Assembly (NCBI GenBank): GCA_030323885.1 | Contig: CM059193.1 | Span: forward strand, 96,712,852 to 96,776,851 | DNA length: 64,000 nucleotides | Direction: 5' to 3' | Source of the DNA: Branchipolynoe longqiensis | Lineage: Eukaryota; Annelida; Polychaeta; Phyllodocida; Polynoidae | Part shown: piece after piece, positions 46,712-57,527 of the stretch | How the letters are laid out: the number at the start of each line of letters is the position of its first letter | How positions within the stretch are numbered: the stretch's first letter is position 1 | Translations under genes and position numbers: made by a program | The notes under the pieces: model-generated | What the model was told of the DNA's origin: nothing | The model's database searches: none | Seen by the model: only the letters and a program-made list of their open reading frames with translations

Positions 46712-47813
46712 GGTGGGACTGCTTCACTCATTCACTCACTGAACATAAAACTGTCAGAAAAACCGTTACTTGTCGTCTCCAGGGGTTTTCCCCTAATCTC
46801 ACATCCACTCCCAATTCCACTCCCGCTCCAAGAAGGGAGGATGGATCGCCTTCCCGGGGTGATGCCTATCTCATGTGGTGTGAGGCCCGTCTATCTCACT
46901 CGGTATGATGTCTATCTCACACGGTGTGATGTCTATCTCACGCGGTGTAATATCTCACCTCACACGATATTGCCGTGAAATAAAATATTTTCACTGAAGT
47001 GAAAAGATATCTGAGCTTCTGCTGCAACTACAGTTTTTATAGTCACAAGAATGCATAAACCCCGCCTAGTTAATTATGCATCATTCTCCCTCCCCATGAT
47101 ATTAATATTCTTCTTCATTTTGATTGGACGTTTTTGTTGGTTTTTTAAACATTTTTTTTGTATTGAGTGTCGGGACTTCCTTCTCTTATTTTTCATTGGA
47201 TGGGAGGGTCATTTGAGTTGTCACAAGTTAACTCTCCAAGCATATACCTCATTCCACTATCATCCCACACCTATTCCCTCCCACTCACCTCCCCTCCCAT
47301 TCAGCTAACAGCTGAGGCGGAATGGAGTATATTCTTCAAGCATATACTCTGTGACTCCTCCCTCCCCCTCGCAGGAGAGGACGCTGTGTGTGTGTGGGGG
47401 GGGGGGAGGTGAACAGGTTTACGGGACACCTCAAGTGGTTTATGAGACTTTCGCAGCCACCCAAGCATCAACTACATCCAATTCTAACAGTCGATTTTCC
47501 ACCAAGTGAATTCCCTCCACCTTCCCTCATCCACTCCACACAAGGAAGATTTTTTATATTTATATATATATATGTGTGTGTGTGTGGCTAGAGATTGAAT
47601 ATGGATGACAATATGAATGTAATATGTGAGATATGTGAGTGTGTGTGTGTTCACTTCCCCTCCTACCCACACACACACACACACCCCACTCCTAACCCTA
47701 CCACCTGTTTACTGCACATCACACCAACCCACCAAGAATCACAAAAATAAATAAAATTAACTATATGCCTTCATTTCTATATTTCATTATATTATGCATT
47801 ATATTCATTTTGC

Positions 47814-47844
<31 letters not shown>

Positions 47845-47958
47845 TTCGATAATTGTATTGATGAGAAAAAGAAGAAGAACAGATAACATAAGATTTTCTA
47901 ACTGAAGTTTAGTGTTGCATTCCGTAGATAAAGGTTTGATAAAACGCGTCTAGACATT
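46712..47958. other. Intergenic region between divergent genes
   Basis: It holds short tandem repeats (GATGTCTATCTCAC units, 46900-46975; G run 47397-47408; TA/TG tracts 47560-47690; ATT tract 47818-47845). No gene is seen. It probably contains promoters for both flanking genes, but no TATA box stands out. Confidence 0.45.
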
Positions 47959-48039
47959 CTCCTCCAGTTTGAAAGTCGCTTTTCATTCAAGCAGCAGTTT
48001 TCCTCTAAAAAACTAGGTAAGTTGATTAAAATGTTTATT

Positions 48040-48535
48040 TTGCTATAGAAATTTAGCTCAATTTATGAACGAATGATGTTGTGTATGTATGTATTGAATG
48101 AGTATATGTATGTATGTAAACTTAATGAATGAAAGAATGAATGAATGAATGAATGAAGGAATGAATGAATGAAGGAATGAATGAATGAAGGTGAGTTTTA
48201 TCAAATTGATTATGTTTTTGTAAGTGAGTAAATGTATATGAATGAGACTATATAAGAATGTATATATGAATGAATGAAAGAATGAATGAATGAATGAAAG
48301 AATGAATGAAAGAATGAATGAATGAATGAATTTATCAAATGAATATTATGCTATAGAAATATGTTTCAATTATGTAAATCATACTTGAATGAATGAATAA
48401 ATGAATGGAATGAATGAACAATGAATGGAAGGAATGAAAATGAGTGAATGAATGAAAAAATGTGAGAATGAATGAGAAATGAGTGAATGAATGAGAAATG
48501 AGTGAATGAATGAATGAAAAATGAGTGAATGAACG
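48040..48535. repeat. GAAT microsatellite in intron 1
   Basis: Degenerate (GAAT)n and (GAATGAAA)n arrays fill intron 1 (48017-48558) of the + strand gene. Confidence 0.8.
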
Positions 48536-48560
48536 ATTTTTTCACTTTTGCTTTTCAGAC

Positions 48561-50942
48561 ATGGTTTGCGCTGATGGATTTGTTTCGGGTGGTGGAAGTG
48601 GTGGAGGTGTTAGAATGAGGTGGTGGTGTCTGATGGTGATGGGAATGGTGTTGGTGGTGGAATTCGATCTATGCAATGCGCTTCGTCATTGCACCTTTGT
48701 TTCAAAAACAACTCAAATCTGTCCTCACTTTAGAGAGGAAGATCTTTGGGATCTTCCAAACGAGTTTTCTTTGAAAAATTTATTTTTAGATCACTCCTTT
48801 TTATTTCGAATTAATATCACTAGAATACAACATAAATTTCCAAATTTCCAAATTCTTTCCATTGCGAGGCAGTTGACGACGTTTGATTGTAGCTCCATCC
48901 CTTCCGAAAGAGTAAAAGAAGGATTAATCATCGCCTCCGACTGCTCTCCGTCTTCTCCCTCCCATACGTTAAACGTAATAAAGACTAACCAAATTCTCTT
49001 CCACGGCCCACCCTCATCATCAGTTTTATCATCATCATCTTCGTTTTCATCAATGTCATCAACTATGGCTTCGAGTAAGACTTCACTTACGACTTCGACT
49101 ACGGCTTCAGCTTCGACTACGACTTCAGCTTCGACTACGGCTTAAGCTTTGACTATGGCTTCAACGACTACAACTTCAACGACTACAGCTTTGACTATGA
49201 ATACGGCTTCGACTATGAATACGGCTTCGCTGGCAACTAAAACAATAGCATCATCTATCCCAACTTCAACTACAACAATAGCATCATCTACCCCAACTTC
49301 AACTCCCTCTCTTACTCCCCACGCTTCTTCTACTTCTTCAGTTTCAATTACACCTTCAATTATAAGCCTTTTGAAGATGAAACTAAAGGAGGCGACTAGA
49401 AAGTTATTGCTGGGGAGAGAGAAAGGGAGTAAAAGTGAAAGTGGCGATGAGGATTCGGATGAGAGGAGGATTACTGATATAATAGCAGGAGATATTGCAC
49501 TAAAATCTGCATTGGGTGCAGTCTGCACCCTCCTGCTATTTTCATGCAGCCTATGCATACAATATTATCGCCAATCAAAGAACAAGAACACAGGTAGCTT
49601 TTTCTGTGATGTGATAAGTCGAGTTGTGATGTTATATTTTCTTGCGCTTGAATGAATGAATGCATCAATGACTAAAAAAGAAAATGTTGTAATATGCTGG
49701 AATGATGATGATAATTTTGCTAATGTTTCTATTGATGAGTGAATAATAATTATGTGTTTATTTAATTTGTGATATGTTGGAAAGAAATATGATGATGATA
49801 ATTTTGCTAATGTCGCTATTGATGAATGTGAAAGGAGGTGTTATGATGTTGCTGTGGTGTGAGTAGACTGGTGTGAGTAGAGTGGTGTGATATGAAATGA
49901 AATAACATAATATAATATGATATGAAATGATATGATGCTGATATGATATGAAATGAAATGATATGAAATGAAATGAAATGATATGAAATGATATGAAATG
50001 AAATGATATGATATGATACTGATATGATATATGAAATGATGTGAAATGAATTCTTGAGAATGAATTCTTGAGAATGAATAATGCATTGTTTGCTTGTTTC
50101 TTTTTATTTGTATGACAGATGCGGATAGAAAATGAAGATATTGATAATGAATGATGAAGATGCTTGATGATAATGATAATATTGATGCAACTAATTCTAC
50201 TTTTTTTTAAATTTGAAATCTTCCTTAGGAAGTTGCTGTAAACAATTCCGTCAGCATCTCCCCTCCCATTGTCGGATGTTCATGAGTTGCTGTCGACAGA
50301 GGATAGTAAATGAAGCGCCAAACTCCACTTTTGGTGAGTTTAGTTATACATTTATCCTTAATATAAGTTATATATATATATATGTATTAATATATATATA
50401 TATATATTAATATATATATATATATATCAGAATAATCATTTTCATCATCATCTGCCCTTTTATTTCATATCAATGTCATTATTAATATTACTATTATTAA
50501 TATTATTATTATTAATATTACTATTATTAATATTATTATTATTACTATTATTATTATTATTATTCTTTTCACAGCATTTTTACTAGGGGAGACACTGCAG
50601 GCGTTTGGTGAGTCCACCTCAACTTATTCCCCCACCTTTGACTCGTCCACCACCACCACCAAGGATCTGTTCGAATTACAGGAGAAAGAGAAGGAAGAGG
50701 AAGAGGAAGAGGAAGAGGAGATGGTGGAGGAGGAGGAGGGGGATTCCTTTCACCTATCCGATGCAGACGGCTTCAAAACCGCGAGATTGGTGATTGTAAC
50801 GGAAGTGGGGGATAGGGTGGAGGGAGGACTGAATCTGGAGGAAGGGATGGAAGCATTCAAATGTTCTACTCCCCTCCAACATCATCATCATCATCTTCCA
50901 AAACTCCAACAAGATTTCCACTCTCCCATTCCTCCAGGTGGG

Positions 50943-50977
<35 letters not shown>

Positions 50978-51631
50978 TATATTAAAACTAACTCTTCATT
51001 TTTATTCTGAATGAAAAGGCTTCTCAGATCTATATTAAATGTGAAGTCCAATTTTATATTATTTCCCCATCAAAATCTTGATGTAGAGATAGAATCTCCC
51101 GCCCAGCATTGAACCTAAACACTTTATGTTTTCAATAATTTCTGTAGACATGCATGCATGTTTTTTGTTGTTTTTTTTGTTTTGTTTTTTTCAGCAGGAG
51201 TTTAACCAAATAAGTTGACCACTCACTCCGTTGCTGAGTAACCTTTGACATCCCTTCTCCTTCACAATCGTCTTTACTCCACTTATAGCGCTATTACTAC
51301 GGTCTGTAGACACGCATGCGTGTTTTTCAGCAGGAGTTGCAGCAAATGAGATGACCAGTCATGACATTCCCTTCTGCTACATAATCGTCTTTGCTCCACT
51401 TATAGCTCTATTACTGCGGTCTCTAGATATGCATGCGTGTTTTCAGCAGAACTTTCACCAAATGAACTGACCAACTGAATAACCTTTGACATCCTTCTCC
51501 CCCACCTTCACCTTTACTCCACTTACAACTTTATTACTACTGTTAACTTTCCAGATATCCCACCACCTGCAGGAGATGATGCAGCAACATCAAAAAACAT
51601 CGAGTCATTCTTGGTGAGAAATATTAAATAA
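48561..51631 (+). CDS. Single-pass membrane protein, mucin-like stalk, acidic tail
   Basis: A non-coding first exon ends at 48016 (donor GTAAGT). Coding exons: 48559-49593, 50229-50333, 50575-50937 and 51555-51631; all internal junctions are phase 1 and exons 3 and 4 are whole codons. Order: a hydrophobic signal segment (MRWWCLMVMGMVLVV), a Cys-containing leucine-rich N-terminus (LFLDHSFLFRINITRIQHKF, FDCSS), about 130 residues of Ser/Thr/Ala repeats, a basic stretch, a membrane segment (ALGAVCTLLLFSCSLCIQYY), a Cys-rich juxtamembrane exon (SCCKQF, MSCCRQ), and a Glu-run tail with a His run. In the Ser/Thr region an in-frame TAA (49143-49145) stands where neighbouring repeats have TCA or TCG. 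The TAA stop at 51629 overlaps an AATAAA. The family is not recognised; type I receptor or adhesion topology is inferred. Confidence 0.62.
49860..50060. repeat. ATGAA/ATGAT microsatellite in intron 2
   Basis: Degenerate (TATGATATGAAATGA)n array inside the intron before exon 50229. Confidence 0.8.
51120..51545. repeat. Triplicated intronic segment with decoy acceptors
   Basis: Three copies, of about 130-160 bp, start near 51143, 51303 and 51427. Each has GACA(T/C)GCATGC, a T run ending TTTCAGCAG, ACCAAATGAA-like text and CTTTACTCCACTTATA. Each TTTTCAG looks like a splice acceptor but none is followed by an open exon in the right phase. Confidence 0.65.
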
Positions 51632-51639
51632 AGTAACAT

Positions 51640-52136
51640 CTTTCTAATAAACAAAGAAAATCGGACTAAACAAAGAAAATCTGAATAATCAAAATTTAAC
51701 TAAATCATATCTCTTTAATTGTGTTAGCTGTGAAAAGATTTCATTTTGTGTGGTGTAACAATTTGTTGTTTGTTTTATTTTATTTTTGTTGTTGTTTAAA
51801 TCCCCATAGAAGATTTAGTCTTTCACACTCTTTGACCGTCCTCCTCAGTCGTTGACATCATGATTCCACGATAATAACAACATCCGCAAATCTATCACAC
51901 CATAAAGAAATACTTCTCTTATTTAGTAGATTTTCACATCCTTTTTCCACATCCTATCCTTTTTCCACATCGCATAAGATTGAATCGCGTATGATTGAAT
52001 CATGATTCCTTATCACTCCTTATAATTCTGTATACCACACTGAAGCACATGGACAAATAAAACGAGTTCGCATTGATGAGAATGTTCGAAAGTGATTGGT
52101 TGTTTTGTTAATGAAATAAGTTTAATGAAAAGTATT

Positions 52137-52171
<35 letters not shown>

Positions 52172-52946
52172 ATCTATATCAACATTTACTTATATTCAAT
52201 TTACATACAATAAATAAAGAATATTTGCAATATTCACTTCCTAATATATAGGATTGGGAAAACTGATTTGAAGCAGATGTGGTGTCGGATATGCGAAAGT
52301 GAGAGAGTGGAGAGTGATTGTTGTGAGATGCGGAGTTTAGTATTTAGAAAGGAAGAGAGTGAAAGCCCCCATTTTAACAAGTATATAGATATATATAGAA
52401 CTTAATTTAATTATTTATTTATTTATTCATCTATATATCTATATATACATACACCAATAATATAAAAGAAAATACTAAAGTAATATGAAAATCTCACTCT
52501 CTATTCGAATGGAATCATAACAATGAACAGGAGATGAATTCGACCTGTAAAGAAAGAACCAATAACTACAGACATTAGACGATGGATTATTTTAATTTCA
52601 CATTTCATCATATCGCATCATGATACATCACACCGCAAGACATCTCATCACGTCACATCATAATACACCACATCATAATACACCACATCATAATACTCCC
52701 ACTTCACTCCACATATAAAATTCGCTATTAGCAAATATCTACTGATAATAGCGATTGATAGAAATATGTTGCTCTTCACATCTCATTATATACAACATAA
52801 TAATAATAGTACTAATTCTAAACATTCATTCACATTTCTGAGGATAGTCATACTAAAACTAACATTATATGTATGGATGCTTCTCTCCTTTCACTTTTCT
52901 TTCCTTTCCCTCTCTCTCTTTCTCCCTCTCTTCTTCTTTCTCCTTG
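51640..52946. other. AT-rich spacer between membrane protein gene and capsid gene
   Basis: No gene is seen. It contains a second polyA signal (AATAAA near 52056), TA tracts (52137-52175) and a short tandem repeat of ACATCATAATACACC (52655-52700). The left edge of the Polinton-like remnant should lie here, but I cannot find its terminal repeat. Confidence 0.45.
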
Positions 52947-54254
52947 TCATTGATTTACTGTTACAAGTCTTGATTTGCTAATAGTGAAATCTCCAATGAC
53001 CTGTGCTGAAATGATGGCAACCATCGAGTTGGGTAGAGCTTCTTTAAATGAGAGACATATTCTGAATGATCCACGCTTCAGAATAGGATATACTCCCTCC
53101 ATATCAGTTCCATAGGTGGATTCCTCCACAGTGAAACAGAATATTGTCCTTCCTTTTTGAAAATCATCAGGAGTCAATGTACATAGATCTGGATGTCTAT
53201 GAGCTTTAACCATTGCGTGAACAGATTCAATCACCTCTCGACTTTCAAAATTAGGGGTTAAGGGTCTATCTGGAACACTTCGTCCATCTATTTCAAAGGA
53301 AATATATTCTACTTTACAATGTTCTAAATTGAAGGGATTTCTACTGTAACTTCCTGAGTATGCTATATCATTCACAAGTGTTAATGCGAGTTGATAAGGG
53401 ATTTTATCACCTAAAACAACTGTAGCCTCCCATGTTTTAACACCTGCAGGAATTGTGAATAGTCTCATCATGGTTCGGGGATAAGTGAATTGCGCTACAT
53501 TAAGCCCAGAATTCTGAGCAAAGTTCTCTGAATGACTTAGTAATATCTCCGGTCTAATGCGAATATAGTTTACAGTGAGATACATCTTAGTGATTAGAAT
53601 CTTATAACTTGCACCTCTAAAGGCGTCGCTAGGCTGTTGAAATTCGAAAATAATTTCACATCCATTCACTAAAATCTTATCTAAATCATCGATAAAATCT
53701 AATCCTAGAGGACCTTTAAATTCTGCTACTTGCCCCTTATTGGTGAGTTTATGACGCGCATTCAATCCCGCATTAAAGGAAGGGGCTGATTCTTTGGGAA
53801 TAATATTCCCCAATTCAACATGATCTTCATTCGGAAAGTATCCTTTCATTCTATTATAACTAGAATTCAACCCCTTATTTTGTCCAAATAATGATTTATA
53901 GTAATTCTTTTGAGCATATAAACCACCGACATCGGAGTTGATGTAAGAATTATTAATTGTGTCATTCACTTGACGGAATACACTATACAGCGGCTGATTT
54001 GTTAGGGTGACATCATCAGTAGTCGCCACTGGGGAGTTGTCCGATTTAACGATTTTCATTGAAATCGTCATCTGTATATTCCTTGTATTGAGATATCCAC
54101 CATTCGTTCCATCTACTTTGAATAGAATTGATCCCTCATTGGAAATGGTGGACGTAGGGTGAATCTGATTGAACATAATCCGAGTACAAGACCCCTGCAT
54201 CCATACGCGGTTTGGAGAAAATATCCAGTCTCTCGGTATATCCCTCAACCGCAT
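52947..54254 (-). CDS. Polinton-like major capsid protein (double jelly roll)
   Basis: An intact 435-codon frame. The open frame extends to 54356, but the extra part is encoded by a CT-repeat, so ATG 54254 is preferred. Its order fits the Polinton/adintovirus capsid family (annotated as F54H12.2-like in many animals): an N-terminal SNEGSILFKV strand region, LYSVFRQVNDTINN, YAQKNYYKSLFG, then a second half with LTVNYIRIRPEILLSH, TYPRTMMRLFTIPAG, AYSGSYSRNPFN and a terminal EALPNSMVAI. Proteins of this family form the icosahedral shell. Lack of stops suggests recent insertion or constraint. It is the last of four collinear - strand genes. Confidence 0.85.
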   Translation of the reverse strand: MRLRDIPRDWIFSPNRVWMQGSCTRIMFNQIHPTSTISNEGSILFKVDGTNGGYLNTRNIQMTISMKIVKSDNSPVATTDDVTLTNQPLYSVFRQVNDTINNSYINSDVGGLYAQKNYYKSLFGQNKGLNSSYNRMKGYFPNEDHVELGNIIPKESAPSFNAGLNARHKLTNKGQVAEFKGPLGLDFIDDLDKILVNGCEIIFEFQQPSDAFRGASYKILITKMYLTVNYIRIRPEILLSHSENFAQNSGLNVAQFTYPRTMMRLFTIPAGVKTWEATVVLGDKIPYQLALTLVNDIAYSGSYSRNPFNLEHCKVEYISFEIDGRSVPDRPLTPNFESREVIESVHAMVKAHRHPDLCTLTPDDFQKGRTIFCFTVEESTYGTDMEGVYPILKRGSFRICLSFKEALPNSMVAIISAQVIGDFTISKSRLVTVNQ

Positions 54255-54382
54255 CCTGTAGGAGATATTCCTGCTGCATTTTATAATTTTATTAATGAAA
54301 TTGTGATCATTCACACTCACTCTCTCTCTCTCTCTATCACAATCTCTCAAACTCACAATCTCTCTCTTCTACTTCTCACTTC

Positions 54383-54784
54383 TCATTTCTTATTCTTTCG
54401 TTTGAAATGTTTAGAATGTAGGGATTGAGATTTGCGTTTCGTTTGATCCTTCTTCTTCTTCTTCTTTTTGTTCTTCTCTTCACTGCTTTTACCTCTTCTC
54501 CCTTTTATTCCTCCATTCGACTGACGCATGCGTTCCTGCATCAATCTACTTATAGTAGATTGATGCACTTCTCTCTTCTTCCTACTCTTCTTCTTCTTCC
54601 TACTTCCGCTTTTCTCATCTTTTCTCTTTTTCTTCTTAGAGGGAATCGTGCTGTGATTGATCTCCCCCACCATGTTTTCTGTCGTTAGATTTATTCTCTC
54701 CTGCTTCTCCTTGGTTTGCTCTAATACATGACTAACTGGTGAAACCATCTCTATTTTGGGTGAAGATGTCTTTACATGCTTCAA
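54383..54784 (-). CDS. Small highly basic protein of the Polinton block
   Basis: A 133-residue frame between the penton-like and capsid genes, with 28 bp to the capsid frame. It has Lys/Arg clusters (KKKKRKDEK, RKKKKSRKKREV, KNKKKKKKKD) and the segment STISRLMQERMRQSNG between them. Size, charge and place suggest a DNA-binding core or minor virion protein, but sequence similarity cannot be judged because the composition is so biased. Part of the Lys content comes from a CTT microsatellite. Confidence 0.55.
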   Translation of the reverse strand: MKHVKTSSPKIEMVSPVSHVLEQTKEKQERINLTTENMVGEINHSTIPSKKKKRKDEKSGSRKKKKSRKKREVHQSTISRLMQERMRQSNGGIKGRRGKSSEEKNKKKKKKKDQTKRKSQSLHSKHFKRKNKK

Positions 54785-54863
54785 GCTGGAAATAGTTTAA
54801 AAACTATTCTTAGGTTTTTTGAATGCTGTGATACACTTAGCATTAGAATGAAGCACCCAGCTG

Positions 54864-55421
54864 TTAGAGCTTGTACCTAGCGGAACTAAGGCCATAGTCT
54901 CTACAAATTTGAAGAATGCAACGAGTGACGTCTGCTTCTATCAAAGGGATTTCTCCTCGTTCGTCTCTGATGGAGATCCTTATAGAATTCAAGTATTGAG
55001 TATTGATGGGTTGGTGTAACGGAGCAGATGGTGTCATATGATATCCTCCACTCCCACCACTTCCTTTATAGCTGTAAGCTAACACCCCTTGCGGAGAATC
55101 TCGTATTGTGACAGGTGTAATGAGATTACAAAAAACATACACATATTTTGATGTTATCGGTGGTGAAGCTAACAATGCTGAAGACGAGGGAGGAATGGTT
55201 TTTTCTTTGTCTTTGTCTTTTTCTATTTCTTTTTCATTTTCCTCTGCCAAGATTTTTTCTGGAATACTTTCTTTTTCAAAATCTATTTGAAGAAGGGATA
55301 TATACCATCCCGCTCCCTGCTCCAAATGAATGGGTGGATTGATTGAGACTGTAAAATCATGCCAAGTGTTATGTGAACGAAGTTTCAAATCCATTAATGA
55401 ATTCAGACAGAAGTTCACCAT
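54864..55421 (-). CDS. Polinton-like penton/minor capsid protein
   Basis: A 185-codon frame from ATG 55421; the longer frame upstream runs into the Ngaro repeat. It shows the single-jelly-roll plan of Polinton and adintovirus minor capsid proteins: an N-terminal HDFTVSINPPIHLEQGAGWY strand pair, SLLQIDFEKESIP, a low-complexity Glu/Lys/Ser insert, YVYVFCNLITPVTI, and HQPINTQYLNSIRISIRDE. Such proteins form the vertices of the shell. It is open and in the same orientation as the capsid gene. Confidence 0.78.
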   Translation of the reverse strand: MVNFCLNSLMDLKLRSHNTWHDFTVSINPPIHLEQGAGWYISLLQIDFEKESIPEKILAEENEKEIEKDKDKEKTIPPSSSALLASPPITSKYVYVFCNLITPVTIRDSPQGVLAYSYKGSGGSGGYHMTPSAPLHQPINTQYLNSIRISIRDERGEIPLIEADVTRCILQICRDYGLSSARYKL

Positions 55422-55477
55422 GTTGACAGTGATGCAAACAAAATCAAAATGAGGAAGCACATAACATACACACATAT

Positions 55478-55905
55478 AAAACTGGCTATGGTGGAGGGAG
55501 AGGAAGGAGCGCAAACGAGGAGTGGGTGGGAACCTTCCAGTCTTTTATTTTGCAAGGAAAGGCCCATGGCCGGGCAAAAGAAAATAGCCCTACCAATCAA
55601 AGCTAAAAATGCATGCGATACAAGGTACGGCGGCAGAGCAAGTGACCTGCGAGCAGCAATGGCGGAGTAGCAGCGAGGCAAAAGCAGCCAAGGAGCAAAT
55701 ATATGCGAAGAAATAATAATAAAATAAATAAATAATAAATAAGGTAGGTAAACCCCGCCTCTTTATATATATATAATAAATTATATTTTACATAAAACTG
55801 GCTATGGTGGAGGGAGAGGAAGGAGCGCAAACGAGGAGTGGGTGGGAACCTTCCAGTCTTTTATTTTGCAAGGAAAGGCCCATGGCCGGGCAAAAGAAAA
55901 TAGCC
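55478..55905 (-). repeat. Ngaro B1-A2-B2 terminal array
   Basis: B1 55794-55905 and B2 55478-55589 are near-identical 112-bp repeats, with A2 (55590-55793) between them. A2 matches A1 at 59928-60087 (AATGCATGCGATACAAGG to TTATATTTTACAT), apart from an indel in the A/T tract. Confidence 0.88.
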
Positions 55906-55950
55906 AAAGGGGGCCCTCAAAGAGAGCCCCCCCCCCCAACCACTACTCGC

Positions 55951-56427
55951 TTAACTCAACTGGGCCAGCGAAGAGGAAACCCTCAGGTCATTCATTATAC
56001 AAACCTGCAATGGCGTTTTCAGGTAAGCGTAGACCGTTTCACTGGCCCAGTCACCCCTCACCTTAATCTCTTCAATTGTAGCACCACAAATAGACAACAA
56101 GGTTGTACCACCCCGGCGGAGGGAGTGGGAGGTAAAATCAAACTCACCCAGGCCAGCAATATTGGTAAATAGTTTTAGCATAGACTGGTAAGACGAATAT
56201 GACATAGGAGTGGAACCGACATCAGCTGGCAGCCTAAAGGCCATATCGCCCGGCCCAGCAGGTATCTCATCAAAGTGCTTACGTGTCCAAAAAACTGCGC
56301 AAAGAGCGAGGTTGCAACACTTAGCGACAGGTATCTCGAGAATCCTCTCATTAAATTGGATGGTCTTGCATTTTTTGACCCGTACTACCATGCCCCAATC
56401 AAAGAAGGTGAAATCTGATCGGGTCAA
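55951..56427 (-). pseudogene. Ngaro tyrosine recombinase, C-terminal part
   Basis: A 158-codon frame. It keeps FTSHSLRRGGTT (His and Arg), RGDWASETVYAYL (Trp and catalytic Tyr) and a Pro-rich YSSYQSMLKLF segment upstream. The N-terminal domain and first catalytic Arg are missing because of the deletion at about 56470. It is clearly different from the GC-rich DIRS recombinases. Confidence 0.8.
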
Positions 56428-56505
56428 GGCCGCATCTGAGGCGGTGACCTGGCTTTTCCTAGGACAATATCGCCTTAATATTCAGGGAACCATAGTGCAG
56501 CACAC

Positions 56506-57500
56506 CTAACGATGAAGTTAGAGATTCTTGTGAAGATAAAAGGGCTGGAGGCGAGGCCCATGGATAGGCGATTATCAAGCATGTAAATGTCCTTTTTTAC
56601 CTTGAAAGCCCATTTAATCCCTTGTTTGGTTCGGTCATCAGGGTGTATTTGTACCGCCCTATAGGCATCTTTTATGTCGATGCACGAGAGAAAATCCCCC
56701 ATGACGAGGACATCAATGACACTATCAACACTCAGGTAATTGAATTTGTGAGCTACCTCACTAGTTGCGGAGTTTACCGACAGGCCACGAGGTCTACTAC
56801 TATCGACCACAAGTCGACCCCCCCCCATTCTTTGGGACAACAAACATCGAGTGTACACATAGGGGGGTAGAATTGGTAATAGATAGTGTAGTGGTCTGCA
56901 CTGACCTCTCAGGCAAGTAACCACATAGACAGGTAGGCGTGGGGAGTGTATTGATATCAGGGAGCCTAGATGGTGCAATGGTTAGCACACTGGCCCGGAA
57001 TGCAAAGAGATGTGGGTTCGAGTCCCACTCTAGGTGCACTATTTCCCCTTTTCATCACCCCCCAGACACTGGTGCTGTGACCAGGATCCTGTACAAGCTA
57101 CACGCTGTATGGTTGTTGAACCTACCCTGTGTATGTATGTGTGAGTGCATTGCCTGTATGTATGTAATTGTAAGCATTACAATACTTACAATTCCAGGGG
57201 GACGAGTGTAGTGGTCTGCACTGACCTCTCAGGCAAGTAACCACATAGACAGGTAGGCGTGGGGAGTGTATTGATATCAGGGAGCCTAGGTGGTGTAATG
57301 GTTAGCACACTGGCCCGGAATGCAAAGAGATGTGGGTTCGAGTCCCGCTCGAGGCGCAATATTTCCCATTTTCATCACCCCCACGACAATATTATACCCT
57401 GATCGAGTTCGACCTTCAACTTCTCTTCAATCAGGTCCCGGTCACATTTTGACAGCCGTTTACTATTATTTGTCTCGTAATTTTGGTTAAATTCTGAATT
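56506..57500 (-). pseudogene. pol: Ngaro reverse transcriptase fragment, split by TRIM
   Basis: N-terminal RT blocks lie at 57500-57389 (DLIEEKLKVELDQG) and continue after the TRIM at 56886 (LCVHSMFVVPKNGGG). A change in a C run near 56820 shifts the frame, then RLVVDSSRPRGLSVN, SCIDIKDAYRAVQIHPDD and LSMGLASSPFIFTRI follow to about 56506. The RT stops just before the expected active-site motif, where the internal deletion starts. Confidence 0.8.
56887..57388 (+). mobile_element. TRIM-like element with tRNA-like LTRs, copy 2
   Basis: Direct repeats of 182 bp (56887-57068 and 57207-57388) flank a 138-bp centre. TGTAGTGG starts and CACGACA (AGACA in the 5' copy) ends each repeat. The primer site TGGTGCTGTGACCAGGAT is at 57070-57087 and the purine tract AGGGGGACGAG at 57196-57206. 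Each repeat has a tRNA-like segment (56964-57035 and 57284-57355) with A box TGGTGTAATGG and B box GGTTCGAGTCC. Flanking 4-mers are ATAG and ATAT, an imperfect target duplication. Same structure and lengths as copy 1 in an unrelated place, so it is an element and not a chance dimer. Confidence 0.82.
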
Positions 57501-57527
57501 TACTACCCTAAAACCAAAAACTATACC

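Noticed and set aside
49142..49558. 138-codon - strand frame in the membrane protein gene
   Set aside because: Antisense of the Ser/Thr-rich repeat (Val/Glu/Ala repeats); no splice or start context.
55804..56172. 122-codon + strand frame at the Ngaro 3' end
   Set aside because: Runs through the B1 repeat and opposite the recombinase frame; the same start appears in B2 without the rest.
57284..57355. A free-standing functional tRNA gene
   Set aside because: Acceptor, D and T arms fold, but the anticodon stem does not pair well, and the segment sits inside a 182-bp repeat copied elsewhere; it is a tRNA-like part of a mobile element.
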